Below, piece by piece: positions 1-5,726 of a stretch of DNA of 5,726 nucleotides. A program made the position numbers and the translations under genes. Numbering within the stretch: position 1 is the stretch's first letter; each line of letters opens with the position of its first letter. The notes below the pieces were generated by a model. The model made no database searches, had not been told where the DNA came from, and saw only the letters and a program-made list of their open reading frames with translations. The stretch spans positions 1 through 5,726 of the forward strand of contig JAUWQU010000298.1 in NCBI GenBank assembly GCA_030610965.1, read 5' to 3'. The DNA is from Phycisphaerae bacterium (GTDB lineage: Bacteria > Planctomycetota > Phycisphaerae > SM23-33).

Positions 1-1015
1 CGGTGGACCTAAGCGGGCCTGCGTCCCGGCCGGCGAACTTGCCGTCGCCGTTGACGTCAACGTAGATTCGCGACATCGATCCGCCAGGCACGATCGCAAA
101 CATGGTCTTCCGACCGGCGAGCGTCGCCGTTCCGGTGTAAACCTCCTCAGCTCCCTCCGGGAGACCTGCAGGCAGCTTGCCCTCCGCCTCGGCCGCTTCG
201 GCCGGGGCCATCCAGTGTGACTTGTATTCCATGGGCACGACGACCCCGTCGCGGGCCGCGCAGAACAGCGGGGCGACCAGGGACAGTTTCGTTTGCATTG
301 TGCCCGTCCGATCGAACGGGTTCACAACGGCCACGTAGTCGCACGGCATGCCCCTGCCAGTCAACCAGCGGATCGCTTCACCGACGTTGGGGATATGCAC
401 CGACTTGCCAGCCCTGCCGAACGGGCCGTCCGGCGCGTTTCCGAAGATGATGGCCGTCTTGGCCCCCAGCGCTTTCAACGTCGCCAGCGTCTTGGTCGGG
501 GCGCCCCTGGCTTGGCACAACAGCAGCGGACAGTCCAGCCGGGCGGCCACCGACGACGCCAGCAGGGCCGACGCGTAGTCGTCTTCGCGGCAGACCACCG
601 CGCACTCGGACTTGCCCCAGAACCGCGCCGCAAGCTCGCGCGAGGCTTGGCCGGCCGAACGGGCCTTGAGGATGGTCCACTTCGCGCCTTGCGGGGCGTT
701 GGCGTCCGCGTTGAGTCCGAGCGCGACAGTCTCGGTCGGCTGGTAGCGCGACAAATAGTCGGCCACCTCGCGCCCGATCTCGCCGGATGGCGGAATCGCA
801 ACCACCGCCGGCGCCTTGTCCGTGCGATGCGACGCGGCCGGCACGGCGGCCAAGTACGCCATGTCCTGCCAGGCCGCCTCTTCGGGCAGTCCGACCAGAA
901 TGAGCGACTTGGTGGCCGATGCGGTGTCGTCGCTTGCCATCGCGGACGTCGCCACGCCGCTTGCGAGTAGGGCCGCCACGACAAGATGAGGGATACACCT
1001 GAAAAACCTGAACAT
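1..1015 (-). CDS. Secreted protein with CWB2-like region and EF-hand-type loop (C-terminus beyond window)
   Basis: The frame is open from the ATG at 1015 to the window edge (338 full codons), so the C-terminus is missing. The start is well supported: AGGAGG lies 8 nt upstream. Residues 1-28 form a Sec signal peptide (basic MFRFFR, a hydrophobic LVVAALLASGVA core, probable cleavage after AMA). Residues about 145-195 (DDYASALLASSVAARL ... CPLLLC ... LKALGAKTAIIFG) resemble cell-wall-binding repeat 2: a helix, a strand ending in a PLLL motif, then a 'LGAKTAIIFG' strand. Residues 230-262 (NPFDR ... SLVAPLFCAARDGVVVP) look like a continuation of the same fold. At 320-331, DVNGDGKFAGRD fits a 12-residue EF-hand/dockerin-type calcium loop (D1, N3, D5, G6, D12). 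This suggests an exported, surface-associated protein with more domains to follow. The CWB2 assignment is from memory of the motif, not a search. Copy A of the leader-like repeat lies just upstream. Confidence 0.8.
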   Translation of the reverse strand, partial: MFRFFRCIPHLVVAALLASGVATSAMASDDTASATKSLILVGLPEEAAWQDMAYLAAVPAASHRTDKAPAVVAIPPSGEIGREVADYLSRYQPTETVALGLNADANAPQGAKWTILKARSAGQASRELAARFWGKSECAVVCREDDYASALLASSVAARLDCPLLLCQARGAPTKTLATLKALGAKTAIIFGNAPDGPFGRAGKSVHIPNVGEAIRWLTGRGMPCDYVAVVNPFDRTGTMQTKLSLVAPLFCAARDGVVVPMEYKSHWMAPAEAAEAEGKLPAGLPEGAEEVYTGTATLAGRKTMFAIVPGGSMSRIYVDVNGDGKFAGRDAGPLRST

Positions 1016-1023
1016 GCTCGTAG

Positions 1024-1029
1024 CCTCCT
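1024..1029 (-). promoter_or_regulatory. Shine-Dalgarno AGGAGG for the secreted-protein gene
   Basis: A perfect AGGAGG on the minus strand stands 8 nt before the ATG at 1015 and decides that start over the shorter out-of-frame alternatives. The ATCCGGG hairpin of repeat copy A (1044-1061) ends 14 nt upstream of it, close enough for leader folding to influence ribosome access (inference). Confidence 0.75.
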
Positions 1030-1040
1030 GGCCGAAAGTT

Positions 1041-1150
1041 CTAATCCGGGATTCCCCGGATGGCCTCTGGACGACGACCGCCGTCGGCCTTCCCAACGAT
1101 CCTATCACGATCCCGGAGATCAGCAAGCATTCCTCTGGCTCCGACAGCGG
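1041..1150 (-). repeat. Leader-like structured repeat, copy A
   Basis: This copy is read on the minus strand toward the gene starting at 1015. In order it holds: CCGCTGTCGG (1150-1141); a 53-nt interior with GATC-TCCGG-GATC; CCGACGGCGG (1087-1078), which is also the left half of a local hairpin CGACG-GCGGT-CGTCG (1086-1072); a 9-nt spacer; and a perfect 7-bp hairpin ATCCGGG-GAAT-CCCGGAT (1061-1044). The segment 1044-1087 matches copy C at 37 of 44 positions without gaps, by hand count. Similarity continues through the interior (CTTGCTGATCTC, GATAG, AAGGCC). The function is unknown. A leader RNA is the preferred reading; a mobile-element end is the alternative. Confidence 0.7.
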
Positions 1151-1235
1151 CTCGTCCACGGTAGAAGCCTGGCACGGCCGCCGAACGTGCCTCCTCGGCC
1201 AGCTCGGCCCACCCTCGCCCACACCACGCCCGCAC

Positions 1236-1622
1236 CTCGTCACGAACTTGCGGCGAAGGTCTTGGCAGGTGGTGAAGTTCTACAACGGCCGCGCTACGGC
1301 GGAGCAGTGGATAAAGGAAGGCAAGAACGCCGTGAAGTGGACGCTGCTGAGTTGCCACGACTTCGTGGACAACCAGGTTCGGCTTCAGCTCTTCGCCCTG
1401 GCGTACAACCTGGGGAACTTCCTTCGTCGGCTAGCGTTGCCCCGGTCAGTGAAACACTGGTCCTTGACGACGCTCCGGGAGAAGCTCATCAAGATCGGTG
1501 CAAAGGTCGTCACACATTCGCCGTACGTGAACTTCCAGAAGGCGGAACTCGCCGCCCGCCGCAAGCTCTTCCCAGAGATACACCGGCGGAATCATCGGCT
1601 TCAAGAGATGGTGCCTGGGTGA
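1236..1622 (+). pseudogene. IS1380-family transposase, C-terminal remnant
   Basis: The frame reads VTNL at about 1239, then VVKFYNGRATAEQWIKEGK, KWTLLSCHDF, NQVRLQLFALAYNLGNF, WSLTTLREKLIKIGAKVV, and ends with TGA at 1620-1622. This run is characteristic of the C-terminal part of IS1380-family DDE transposases, in which the EQWIKEGK segment carries the late catalytic glutamate region. The N-terminal two thirds, with the earlier catalytic aspartates, are absent. The frame upstream of about 1236 does not resemble a transposase, and the last ~25 residues (RKLFPEIHRRNHRLQEMVPG) are only loosely family-like. The piece cannot be an active transposase. It lies between repeat copies A and B, which point away from it on both sides. 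The left boundary is approximate. Confidence 0.85.
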
Positions 1623-1790
1623 GGGCAACGGACATCGAAAGCATGGCGGTCAAGCGATACCGACAGGGGCGGTACGCAGCGACCATGCCGAAGAGCCTGT
1701 TCTTGGGCCTCCAATCGCGACTTCCGGGCTGTTCGAAGCCCATCAACCACCGCTCAAGCTCAGATCGGGCTTGCCCGGGCCACTGCAACG

Positions 1791-1860
1791 GATACAATCA
1801 TGGCAGAAGCCCCGCGATGGTCGCGGGAAGAAAGGCTATCCAGGAAATGTCGGCTTAGAT
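1791..1860 (+). repeat. Leader-like structured repeat, copy B (short, diverged)
   Basis: This copy is read on the plus strand toward the gene at 1979. It begins with GATA, as do the corresponding parts of A and C. A 17-nt hairpin CCCGCGA-TGG-TCGCGGG follows (1811-1827), then a 10-nt spacer, then a segment (1838-1860) matching the pattern ATCC.GGAAAT.TCGGCT seen in copy C. The hairpin occupies the same place and length as CCGACGGCGGTCGTCGG in copy C. Two of its pairs differ by compensatory change (G-C to C-G, A-T to G-C). The long-range 10-bp stem of A and C is not present here, and the last hairpin is not preserved. The homology is therefore likely but partial. Confidence 0.5.
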
Positions 1861-1963
1861 GCCAACAAGCGCATGCACGGTACGGTGTGCCGCCGCCCGT
1901 GATGCAGATCATTAGCCGCAAGGACGTTGGATACCAAAACACATGTGACACAACTGCCCTCCC

Positions 1964-1970
1964 AGAAAGG
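1964..1970 (+). promoter_or_regulatory. Shine-Dalgarno-like AGAAAGG
   Basis: AGAAAGG lies 8 nt before the ATG at 1979. This spacing favours 1979 over the in-frame ATG at 1997, which would give a protein starting directly at MNRRDFLG with a less clear ribosome binding site. Confidence 0.5.
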
Positions 1971-1978
1971 TCACGACA

Positions 1979-3436
1979 ATGAACACAGGTATTAGAATGA
2001 ATCGGCGGGACTTCTTGGGAAGTACGGCTGCGGTGGGGATCGCGGCTTATGCCGAATCGGCCATGGGCAAGTCCGAAGAGCAAGAGAAGCAGCCTGGAGA
2101 ATTCTATGAGGAACCGGCAAGACAGCTGCCGGTGCGGAAATTCGATGTGGTCGTCGCAGGCGGTGGCACCGCCGGCGTAGTGGCAGCGATAGCCGCGGCG
2201 CGTCAGGGCGCGAATACGGCATTGATAGAGGCAAAGGGGTATACGGGTGGGATTATCACAGAAGGTGGCACCGCCCTGCACAGCTTCTTTAATGTGTGGA
2301 AGCCCTACCCGGGCGTAAAGAAGGTTCAGCTCGTGCGGGGCATTCCCCACGAAATCATCGAGCGTCTTACGAAGATGGGCGGCACCTCGGGGCATGCCGA
2401 GTTGGCCAAGGGATATGACCACGATTCAGTGTGTCTGGCGGTTGATGTGGAAATGTACAAACTGCTATCGCACACGATGCTCGACGAAGCCGGTGTTTAC
2501 GTTTGTCTGAACACCCTTCTGGCTGGAGCCGTGATGGAGGGGCGGCGGATCAAAGGGGTAATCGCCGAGAGTCGCTCGGGCAGAGAGGTGTTCTATGCCC
2601 AATCGTTTGTCGACTGCACGGGGTACGGCGATCTGGCCTCGCATGCCGGCGCCGAGTACACCGAGCCGAACGACTATCCACTGTGCAACAGTATGGGCGT
2701 GGCGAATGTGGACGTTGAAAGTTTCTGCGAAAGCCTGCACCTGAGCCAATATGCCGAGGGTCTGCGGAGCGGGAAAGAAGGACAGATCGTGCGGTTTCAG
2801 GGGACACCCAAGGCAGAAGGCGTTGGCATGCGACTTGTGACGACGACCGTCCACGACGACTACCTGATGTTCGTCAAGGCAAACGTGGGCGGGGCATGGT
2901 CAAAAGAGAAGTCCTGGCGCGTTACCGACCGGGATGCCATGACGAAACTGGAATTGGAGGCGAGAAGACATCAGCAGGAGCTGATCGCACGGATCCGCAC
3001 GGTGCCCGGCTGCAAAACGGCATTTGCCGCTCGATCGAGTCCGAGCCTGAACATCCGCCGCGGCCGAGTCATCAAGTGCGACTACGACGTTTCACAGAAA
3101 GACGTCTTCGGCGGTCGGCACTTCGACGACGACGTCATGGCCTACGGCTTTCACGACCACTCCAGGAAAATCGGCGGCGGCGGCGGTTCGTTTGGGCTTC
3201 CGTACCGGGCGCTGCGCGTCGCGGGTATCGAGAACCTGCTGGCGGCCGGCATGATGATCACGTCCGACTACAAAGCGCACATGTCCACCCGCAACACCGT
3301 CAGTTGCATGGCCCAGGGGCAGGCCGCGGGCACAGCCGCCGCGCTGTGTTCCAAGGACAACCGCCAGACGCGGGAACTTCAGTATCCTATTCTGAGAAAA
3401 GCGCTCATACAGGGGGGCGTCTACCTGGAAAGCTAA
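1979..3436 (+). CDS. Tat-exported FAD-dependent oxidoreductase (FAD_oxidored family)
   Basis: This is a 485-residue complete protein with start 1979 and stop TAA at 3434-3436. The N-terminus carries a twin-arginine signal (MNRRDFLG, residues 7-14, followed by STAAVGIAAYA), so export in folded form with cofactor bound is expected. The Rossmann FAD site is clear: KFDVVVAGGGTAG at 54-66 with GGGTAG as the GxGxxG turn, and the ribose-binding E84 in ALIEAKGYTGG. DCTGYGDLA (212-220) is the internal flavoprotein motif. The closing flavin motif is NLLAAGMMITSD (419-430) with SCMAQGQAAGTAAAL (442-456). This domain plan and length match the FAD_oxidored (PF12831-type) proteins common in Planctomycetes and related phyla. 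Their substrates are mostly unknown, and some occur near polysaccharide-degradation genes. The substrate here cannot be read from the sequence. The gene stands alone, converging with the PLP-enzyme gene, and repeat copy B lies 119-188 bases upstream of its start. Confidence 0.93.
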   Translation: MNTGIRMNRRDFLGSTAAVGIAAYAESAMGKSEEQEKQPGEFYEEPARQLPVRKFDVVVAGGGTAGVVAAIAAARQGANTALIEAKGYTGGIITEGGTALHSFFNVWKPYPGVKKVQLVRGIPHEIIERLTKMGGTSGHAELAKGYDHDSVCLAVDVEMYKLLSHTMLDEAGVYVCLNTLLAGAVMEGRRIKGVIAESRSGREVFYAQSFVDCTGYGDLASHAGAEYTEPNDYPLCNSMGVANVDVESFCESLHLSQYAEGLRSGKEGQIVRFQGTPKAEGVGMRLVTTTVHDDYLMFVKANVGGAWSKEKSWRVTDRDAMTKLELEARRHQQELIARIRTVPGCKTAFAARSSPSLNIRRGRVIKCDYDVSQKDVFGGRHFDDDVMAYGFHDHSRKIGGGGGSFGLPYRALRVAGIENLLAAGMMITSDYKAHMSTRNTVSCMAQGQAAGTAAALCSKDNRQTRELQYPILRKALIQGGVYLES

Positions 3437-3441
3437 CAAGA

Positions 3442-3485
3442 TGCGTGGAGCATATTCACGCTTAGCCGCGCGAAATGCTCACGCA
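3442..3485 (+). terminator. Inverted repeat just after the oxidoreductase stop, possible terminator
   Basis: TGCGTGGAGCAT (3442-3453) pairs with ATGCTCACGCA (3475-3485), leaving one bulged base and a 21-nt loop. It begins 5 nt after the stop codon, where a terminator or mRNA-protecting stem is expected. There is no T-run after it, so it does not meet the usual rho-independent form. It could instead be the edge of the foreign segment that follows. Confidence 0.35.
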
Positions 3486-3500
3486 CGACGTTAGCAGGGG

Positions 3501-3869
3501 ATGCAGGTTCAGGGCACCACGTACCTCTACGGTGCGTTCTCATTCACGAACACGGATGTTCAAGGCCCCACGTTGCACTTCGGGACGAATGCGGCCGGCA
3601 CTTTCTCGCTGGACGGTGCGGACCTGGGTTCGATGCACGTGTACGTCTATGGCGCGGACGTATCGATCACGAACAGCACGTTGGGCAGCGTGACGGTCGG
3701 CAGCGGCGTTGCTCCTGTGATTGATGGGAACACGTTCAGTTCGACGAATCCGGTGTACAGCACGGCGGACTACTTCCCGCAGCTCTTGGACAATACGTTC
3801 GCCAGCGGCTCGGTCGCAACGGCACACATCATGGGGGGCACGGTCGGCCAAGATTTGACCAAATGGGAA
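3501..3869 (+). pseudogene. Fragment of a beta-helix / autotransporter-like repeat protein
   Basis: This frame reads as a Gly/Thr/Ser/Asn-rich repetitive surface protein: TTYLYGAFSFTNTDVQGP, FSLDGADLGS, VSITNSTLGSVTVGSG, then DGNTF and DNTF rungs, to about residue 123 (GTVGQDLTKWE). Alternating hydrophobic strands with 'ITNSTLG' and 'GNTF' turns are typical of parallel beta-helix proteins of large secreted repeat families. The piece looks broken: a TAG lies three codons before the ATG, the AGGGG abuts the ATG with no spacer, and there is no signal peptide. After about 3869 the frame runs on into sequence unlike the fragment and then antisense to the PLP-enzyme gene, up to 4544. That extension is treated as chance. 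It is probably a relic of a much larger gene moved or deleted here. The exact family is not recognised. Confidence 0.6.
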
Positions 3870-3968
3870 CCCGACCGGAACGACCCACAGGTTGAGAGAC
3901 TCTATCCAATGCGCCTTAATGGGATTCTTCCAAAACGGCGGATACGCTACAGGCTAACGCAATGCGCT

Positions 3969-5258
3969 CTAGCCGCAGCGTTCGATCGCTTGCTTGAAGT
4001 CGTTGATCAGATCTTCCGGCTCTTCCAAGCCGATGGAGACGCGTGTGTATCGCGCGGGGATGCCCCGGCCCTTTTCCTCGCCGCGCGCTGTTACTCGCGT
4101 CACCGGGTCGCCAAGGCTGGTGGCGTTGATCATCAGCTTCACGTGCCCGCCCAGACCCTTATGTACAGAGGCCTTCTTCCACTCCACCCCCAGCATGCCG
4201 CCAAAGCCCTTCAAGAGGCCCGATCCGGCCCGGCGGTTCCAGGACGGCAGGCCCCCGTACCGTACCCTCGCCACGGCCGGATGAGTATGCAGGAACTCCG
4301 CGACCACCTGGGCGGAGTGGCAGTGCTGCCGCATACGCAGCGGCAGCGTCTTCACTCCCTGGGTTACGAGGAACGCGTCCATCGGCCTGAGCAGGCCGCC
4401 CAACCAGTTTTGCGCCTTTTCGATCTTGGCGACGAGGTCCTTCTTCCCCGAGACCACCCCGCCCATGGCGTTGCCGTGGCCGCCCATGTACTTCGTGACG
4501 CTGTGAATCACCAGGTCGGCGCCGAGGCGGAACGGTTGCAGTAGATACGGGCTCAGCCACGTGTTGTCCACGATCACCGCAGCGCCCGCATCCTTGGCAA
4601 TGCGGATCAGGGCCGTTGTGTCCAGGACCTCCATCGTCGGGTTCACATAGGGTTCCCAATGAACGATCTTTGCCGGCCTGGCCCGCAACGATCTGACGAG
4701 GTTCTCGGGATCGGCCAAGTCCACGAAGTCGACCTTGACGCCCCAGGAAGGCAGGTATTCGCGGAACAACGTCATCACCCAGTCGTAGTTGCAGCGGTGT
4801 GCCACCACACGATCGCCCGGCTTGAGCAACGCCAGGTAGGTCTGCGAAATGATGCCCATGCCGCACGGCCCGCCAACAGCCGCTTCCGTGCCCTCCATTT
4901 CCATCACCTTTCGCAACAGCGCTGCCACGGTGGGATTCCTCATATTCCCCGGCCGCTGATAGCCGGGCGCGGCCTTGTCCTGGCTGATGGGAGTGACCTG
5001 GAAGCCCTTCTGCTCGCCGAAGTGGATGACCTGGGACCCGAAATGCCGTCCTGACGCCGAGGTGAAATGCTCGTCGAGCAGATCGGCATTGGGCGGAGCT
5101 GTTGCCGTTGCAGGGGTGTCTTCGCCGGCCGCCACACTGAGCGGCGATACCGCCGCCGCAATGCCCATCCCGCGGAGCATGTCCCGCCGGCTGATCCCCG
5201 TTGCCTTGTCCCGGCGCGCGTCTGGCGCGCCAACTGCTCGATCTTGGCTCTCGTTCAT
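3969..5258 (-). CDS. Tat-signal-bearing Cys/Met metabolism PLP-dependent enzyme (gamma-synthase/gamma-lyase family)
   Basis: This is a 429-residue complete protein. The start at 5258 is backed by GGAG 7 nt upstream (5266-5269). The core (about 65-429) is a fold-type I PLP enzyme of the cystathionine gamma-synthase / beta- or gamma-lyase / methionine gamma-lyase family. Visible marks are GNMRNPT (104-110), GPCGMGII (130-137), Y158 (aligned by eye with the PLP-stacking Tyr of methionine gamma-lyase), YVNPTMEVLD (204-213), D231 in VIVDNTW (PLP nitrogen), K256 in HSVTKYMGGHG (Schiff-base lysine) and R406 in TRVSIGLEEPEDLI (substrate carboxylate). All expected catalytic residues appear present, so an active enzyme on a sulfur amino acid or similar substrate is likely; which reaction cannot be told. 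The N-terminus ISRRDMLRGMGIAAAVSPLSVAAG (22-45) is a twin-arginine signal, unusual for this normally cytoplasmic family. Repeat copy C lies 77 or more bases upstream. A 10-bp palindrome CAGGATCCTG (5292-5301) sits in the leader as a possible operator. Confidence 0.92.
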   Translation of the reverse strand: MNESQDRAVGAPDARRDKATGISRRDMLRGMGIAAAVSPLSVAAGEDTPATATAPPNADLLDEHFTSASGRHFGSQVIHFGEQKGFQVTPISQDKAAPGYQRPGNMRNPTVAALLRKVMEMEGTEAAVGGPCGMGIISQTYLALLKPGDRVVAHRCNYDWVMTLFREYLPSWGVKVDFVDLADPENLVRSLRARPAKIVHWEPYVNPTMEVLDTTALIRIAKDAGAAVIVDNTWLSPYLLQPFRLGADLVIHSVTKYMGGHGNAMGGVVSGKKDLVAKIEKAQNWLGGLLRPMDAFLVTQGVKTLPLRMRQHCHSAQVVAEFLHTHPAVARVRYGGLPSWNRRAGSGLLKGFGGMLGVEWKKASVHKGLGGHVKLMINATSLGDPVTRVTARGEEKGRGIPARYTRVSIGLEEPEDLINDFKQAIERCG

Positions 5259-5265
5259 GGCGTTT

Positions 5266-5269
5266 CTCC
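5266..5269 (-). promoter_or_regulatory. Shine-Dalgarno GGAG for the PLP-enzyme gene
   Basis: GGAG on the minus strand stands 7 nt before the ATG at 5258. It places translation initiation upstream of the twin-arginine signal, so that signal is part of the translated protein and not an artefact of a start called too far upstream. Confidence 0.6.
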
Positions 5270-5334
5270 GATTACACAGCAGGGAAGATACCAGGATCCT
5301 GCGAATCGTATTTCACTGAAAGGAAACTTGATTT

Positions 5335-5440
5335 AGCCGAGATTTCCCGGATGGACTGTGACCGACGACCGCCGTCGGCCTTTCTGACAAGTCTATCGCC
5401 GATCGCGAGATCAGCAAGCGCTTCTTCTGACCGACGGCGG
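5335..5440 (-). repeat. Leader-like structured repeat, copy C
   Basis: This copy is read on the minus strand toward the PLP-enzyme gene. It has: CCGCCGTCGG (5440-5431); a 52-nt interior including GATC-TCGC-GATC; CCGACGGCGG (5378-5369), exactly complementary to the first arm; a local 6-bp hairpin CCGACG-GCGGT-CGTCGG (5378-5362) that reuses the same bases; a 9-nt spacer; and a second hairpin CCGGG-AAAT-CTCGG (5350-5337) closed by one G-U pair. Order and spacing follow copy A almost base for base. The long-range stem and the local hairpin cannot form together, which is the layout expected of a switching leader, though no ligand or protein is indicated. Confidence 0.7.
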
Positions 5441-5726
5441 GAAGATGTGGCCGTTTCCGAGCCATGATGCGGCCCAAAGCGGCCCGCGTGGAGGCTTCCG
5501 TTGCCGATTGACGCAGACCATCCCGACACCCTCCGCGTCCTCCGGCTGGACAAGTTCCAGCCCAAGCCCGTCCGGCGACTGGGTAGGCCTCCAGCTAAGG
5601 AATCAGCGTGATGGTGGCAGCACAAGGGATACGATGGGCCCGCTGGAGACGGTCGACGGTTTGCGAGGTTGGCCCAGGTTGAATTGGTACAGGATAATGG
5701 CCCCCCAGTACGTCCAGGCCTGGAGA
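5441..5726. other. Terminal stretch without a recognised gene
   Basis: No convincing gene is seen to the window edge. On the plus strand, 5501-5611 reads as a short TTG-initiated frame of 36 codons (DADHPDTLRVLRLDKF, then RRLGRPPAKESA, stop). It looks like the tail of some protein, and GRPP recalls an AT-hook, but there is no usable start or ribosome site and it cannot be assigned. It may be a relic of a gene whose beginning was lost. Minus-strand frames entering from the edge are short and also unrecognised. Confidence 0.35.

Larger units (their letters stand above)
1623..1978. other. Intergenic stretch upstream of the FAD oxidoreductase gene
   Basis: No gene is supported here; frames crossing it lack recognisable protein features. 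It contains a small hairpin GGGCT-GTTCGA-AGCCC (1726-1741), a CGGG-CTTG-CCCG hairpin in about 1766-1777, repeat copy B (about 1791-1860), and the 8-bp palindrome CACATGTG (1940-1947), 31 bases before the start codon at 1979. Remaining IS1380 end sequence may lie in the first 100 bases, but no terminal inverted repeat could be matched by eye. Confidence 0.5.

Noticed and set aside
293..970. 225-codon plus-strand frame opposite the secreted-protein gene
   Set aside because: It is antisense to a frame with a clear signal peptide, Shine-Dalgarno and domain motifs; its Arg/Gly-rich composition is typical of a GC-driven shadow.
1044..1061. ATCCGGG hairpin as a rho-independent terminator
   Set aside because: No T-run follows on either strand, and it lies just upstream of a ribosome binding site in all likelihood inside a leader.
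1041..1358. Minus-strand 105-codon frame through copy A, sharing KADGGRR with a frame through copy C
   Set aside because: The shared peptide follows from the repeated DNA; differences between copies fall at all codon positions and do not favour synonymous change, so structure explains conservation better than coding. Not fully excluded.
1726..1750. tRNA-like T-arm (GGGCT, GTTCGA, AGCCC)
   Set aside because: The loop has six bases instead of seven, and no acceptor, D or anticodon arm can be formed upstream.
986..1858. 290-codon plus-strand open frame across the A-IS1380-B region
   Set aside because: It runs in a different frame from the recognisable transposase, covers unrelated segments, is rich in Arg/Pro as expected of a high-GC shadow, and shows no domain.
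3870..4544. In-frame continuation of the beta-helix fragment to 4544
   Set aside because: Sequence after about 3869 loses the repeat character, and from 3969 it is antisense to the intact PLP-enzyme gene.

Overview
The window looks like a chromosomal stretch from a high-GC, probably planctomycete-like bacterium, most likely a metagenome contig. The taxon is an inference from three things: exported redox and metabolic enzymes with twin-arginine (Tat) signals, a secreted protein with a calcium-loop motif, and a fragment of a large beta-helix surface protein. No rRNA, tRNA or CRISPR array was found.

Layout. Positions 1-1015 (minus strand) hold the start-complete, end-truncated gene of a secreted protein with a Sec signal peptide, a region resembling cell-wall-binding repeat 2, and an EF-hand-type loop at the window edge. 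Positions 1236-1622 (plus) are the C-terminal remnant of an IS1380-family transposase. Positions 1979-3436 (plus) encode a complete Tat-exported FAD-dependent oxidoreductase. Positions 3501-3869 (plus) are an orphan piece of a beta-helix protein, apparently without its own start or its C-terminus. Positions 5258-3969 (minus) encode a complete PLP enzyme of the Cys/Met metabolism (cystathionine gamma-synthase / methionine gamma-lyase) family, which unusually begins with a Tat signal. The two complete genes converge on the beta-helix fragment. The last ~285 bases hold no gene that I can name.

Main observation. Each of the three start-complete genes is preceded, in the same orientation as the gene, by a copy of one structured element. 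Copies A (1041-1150, minus) and C (5335-5440, minus) are close relatives. Copy B (about 1791-1860, plus) is shorter and diverged. The central 17-nt hairpin is kept in B through compensatory base-pair changes. In A and C, the substitutions inside two further stems are tolerated only as G-U pairs in the RNA of the gene strand. This fits a shared leader RNA or cis-regulatory element, but a dispersed repeat or mobile-element end remains possible, because A and B also flank the IS1380 remnant facing outward.

How the genes work together is not evident. They are separate transcription units that share secretion signals and this upstream element, not one obvious pathway.
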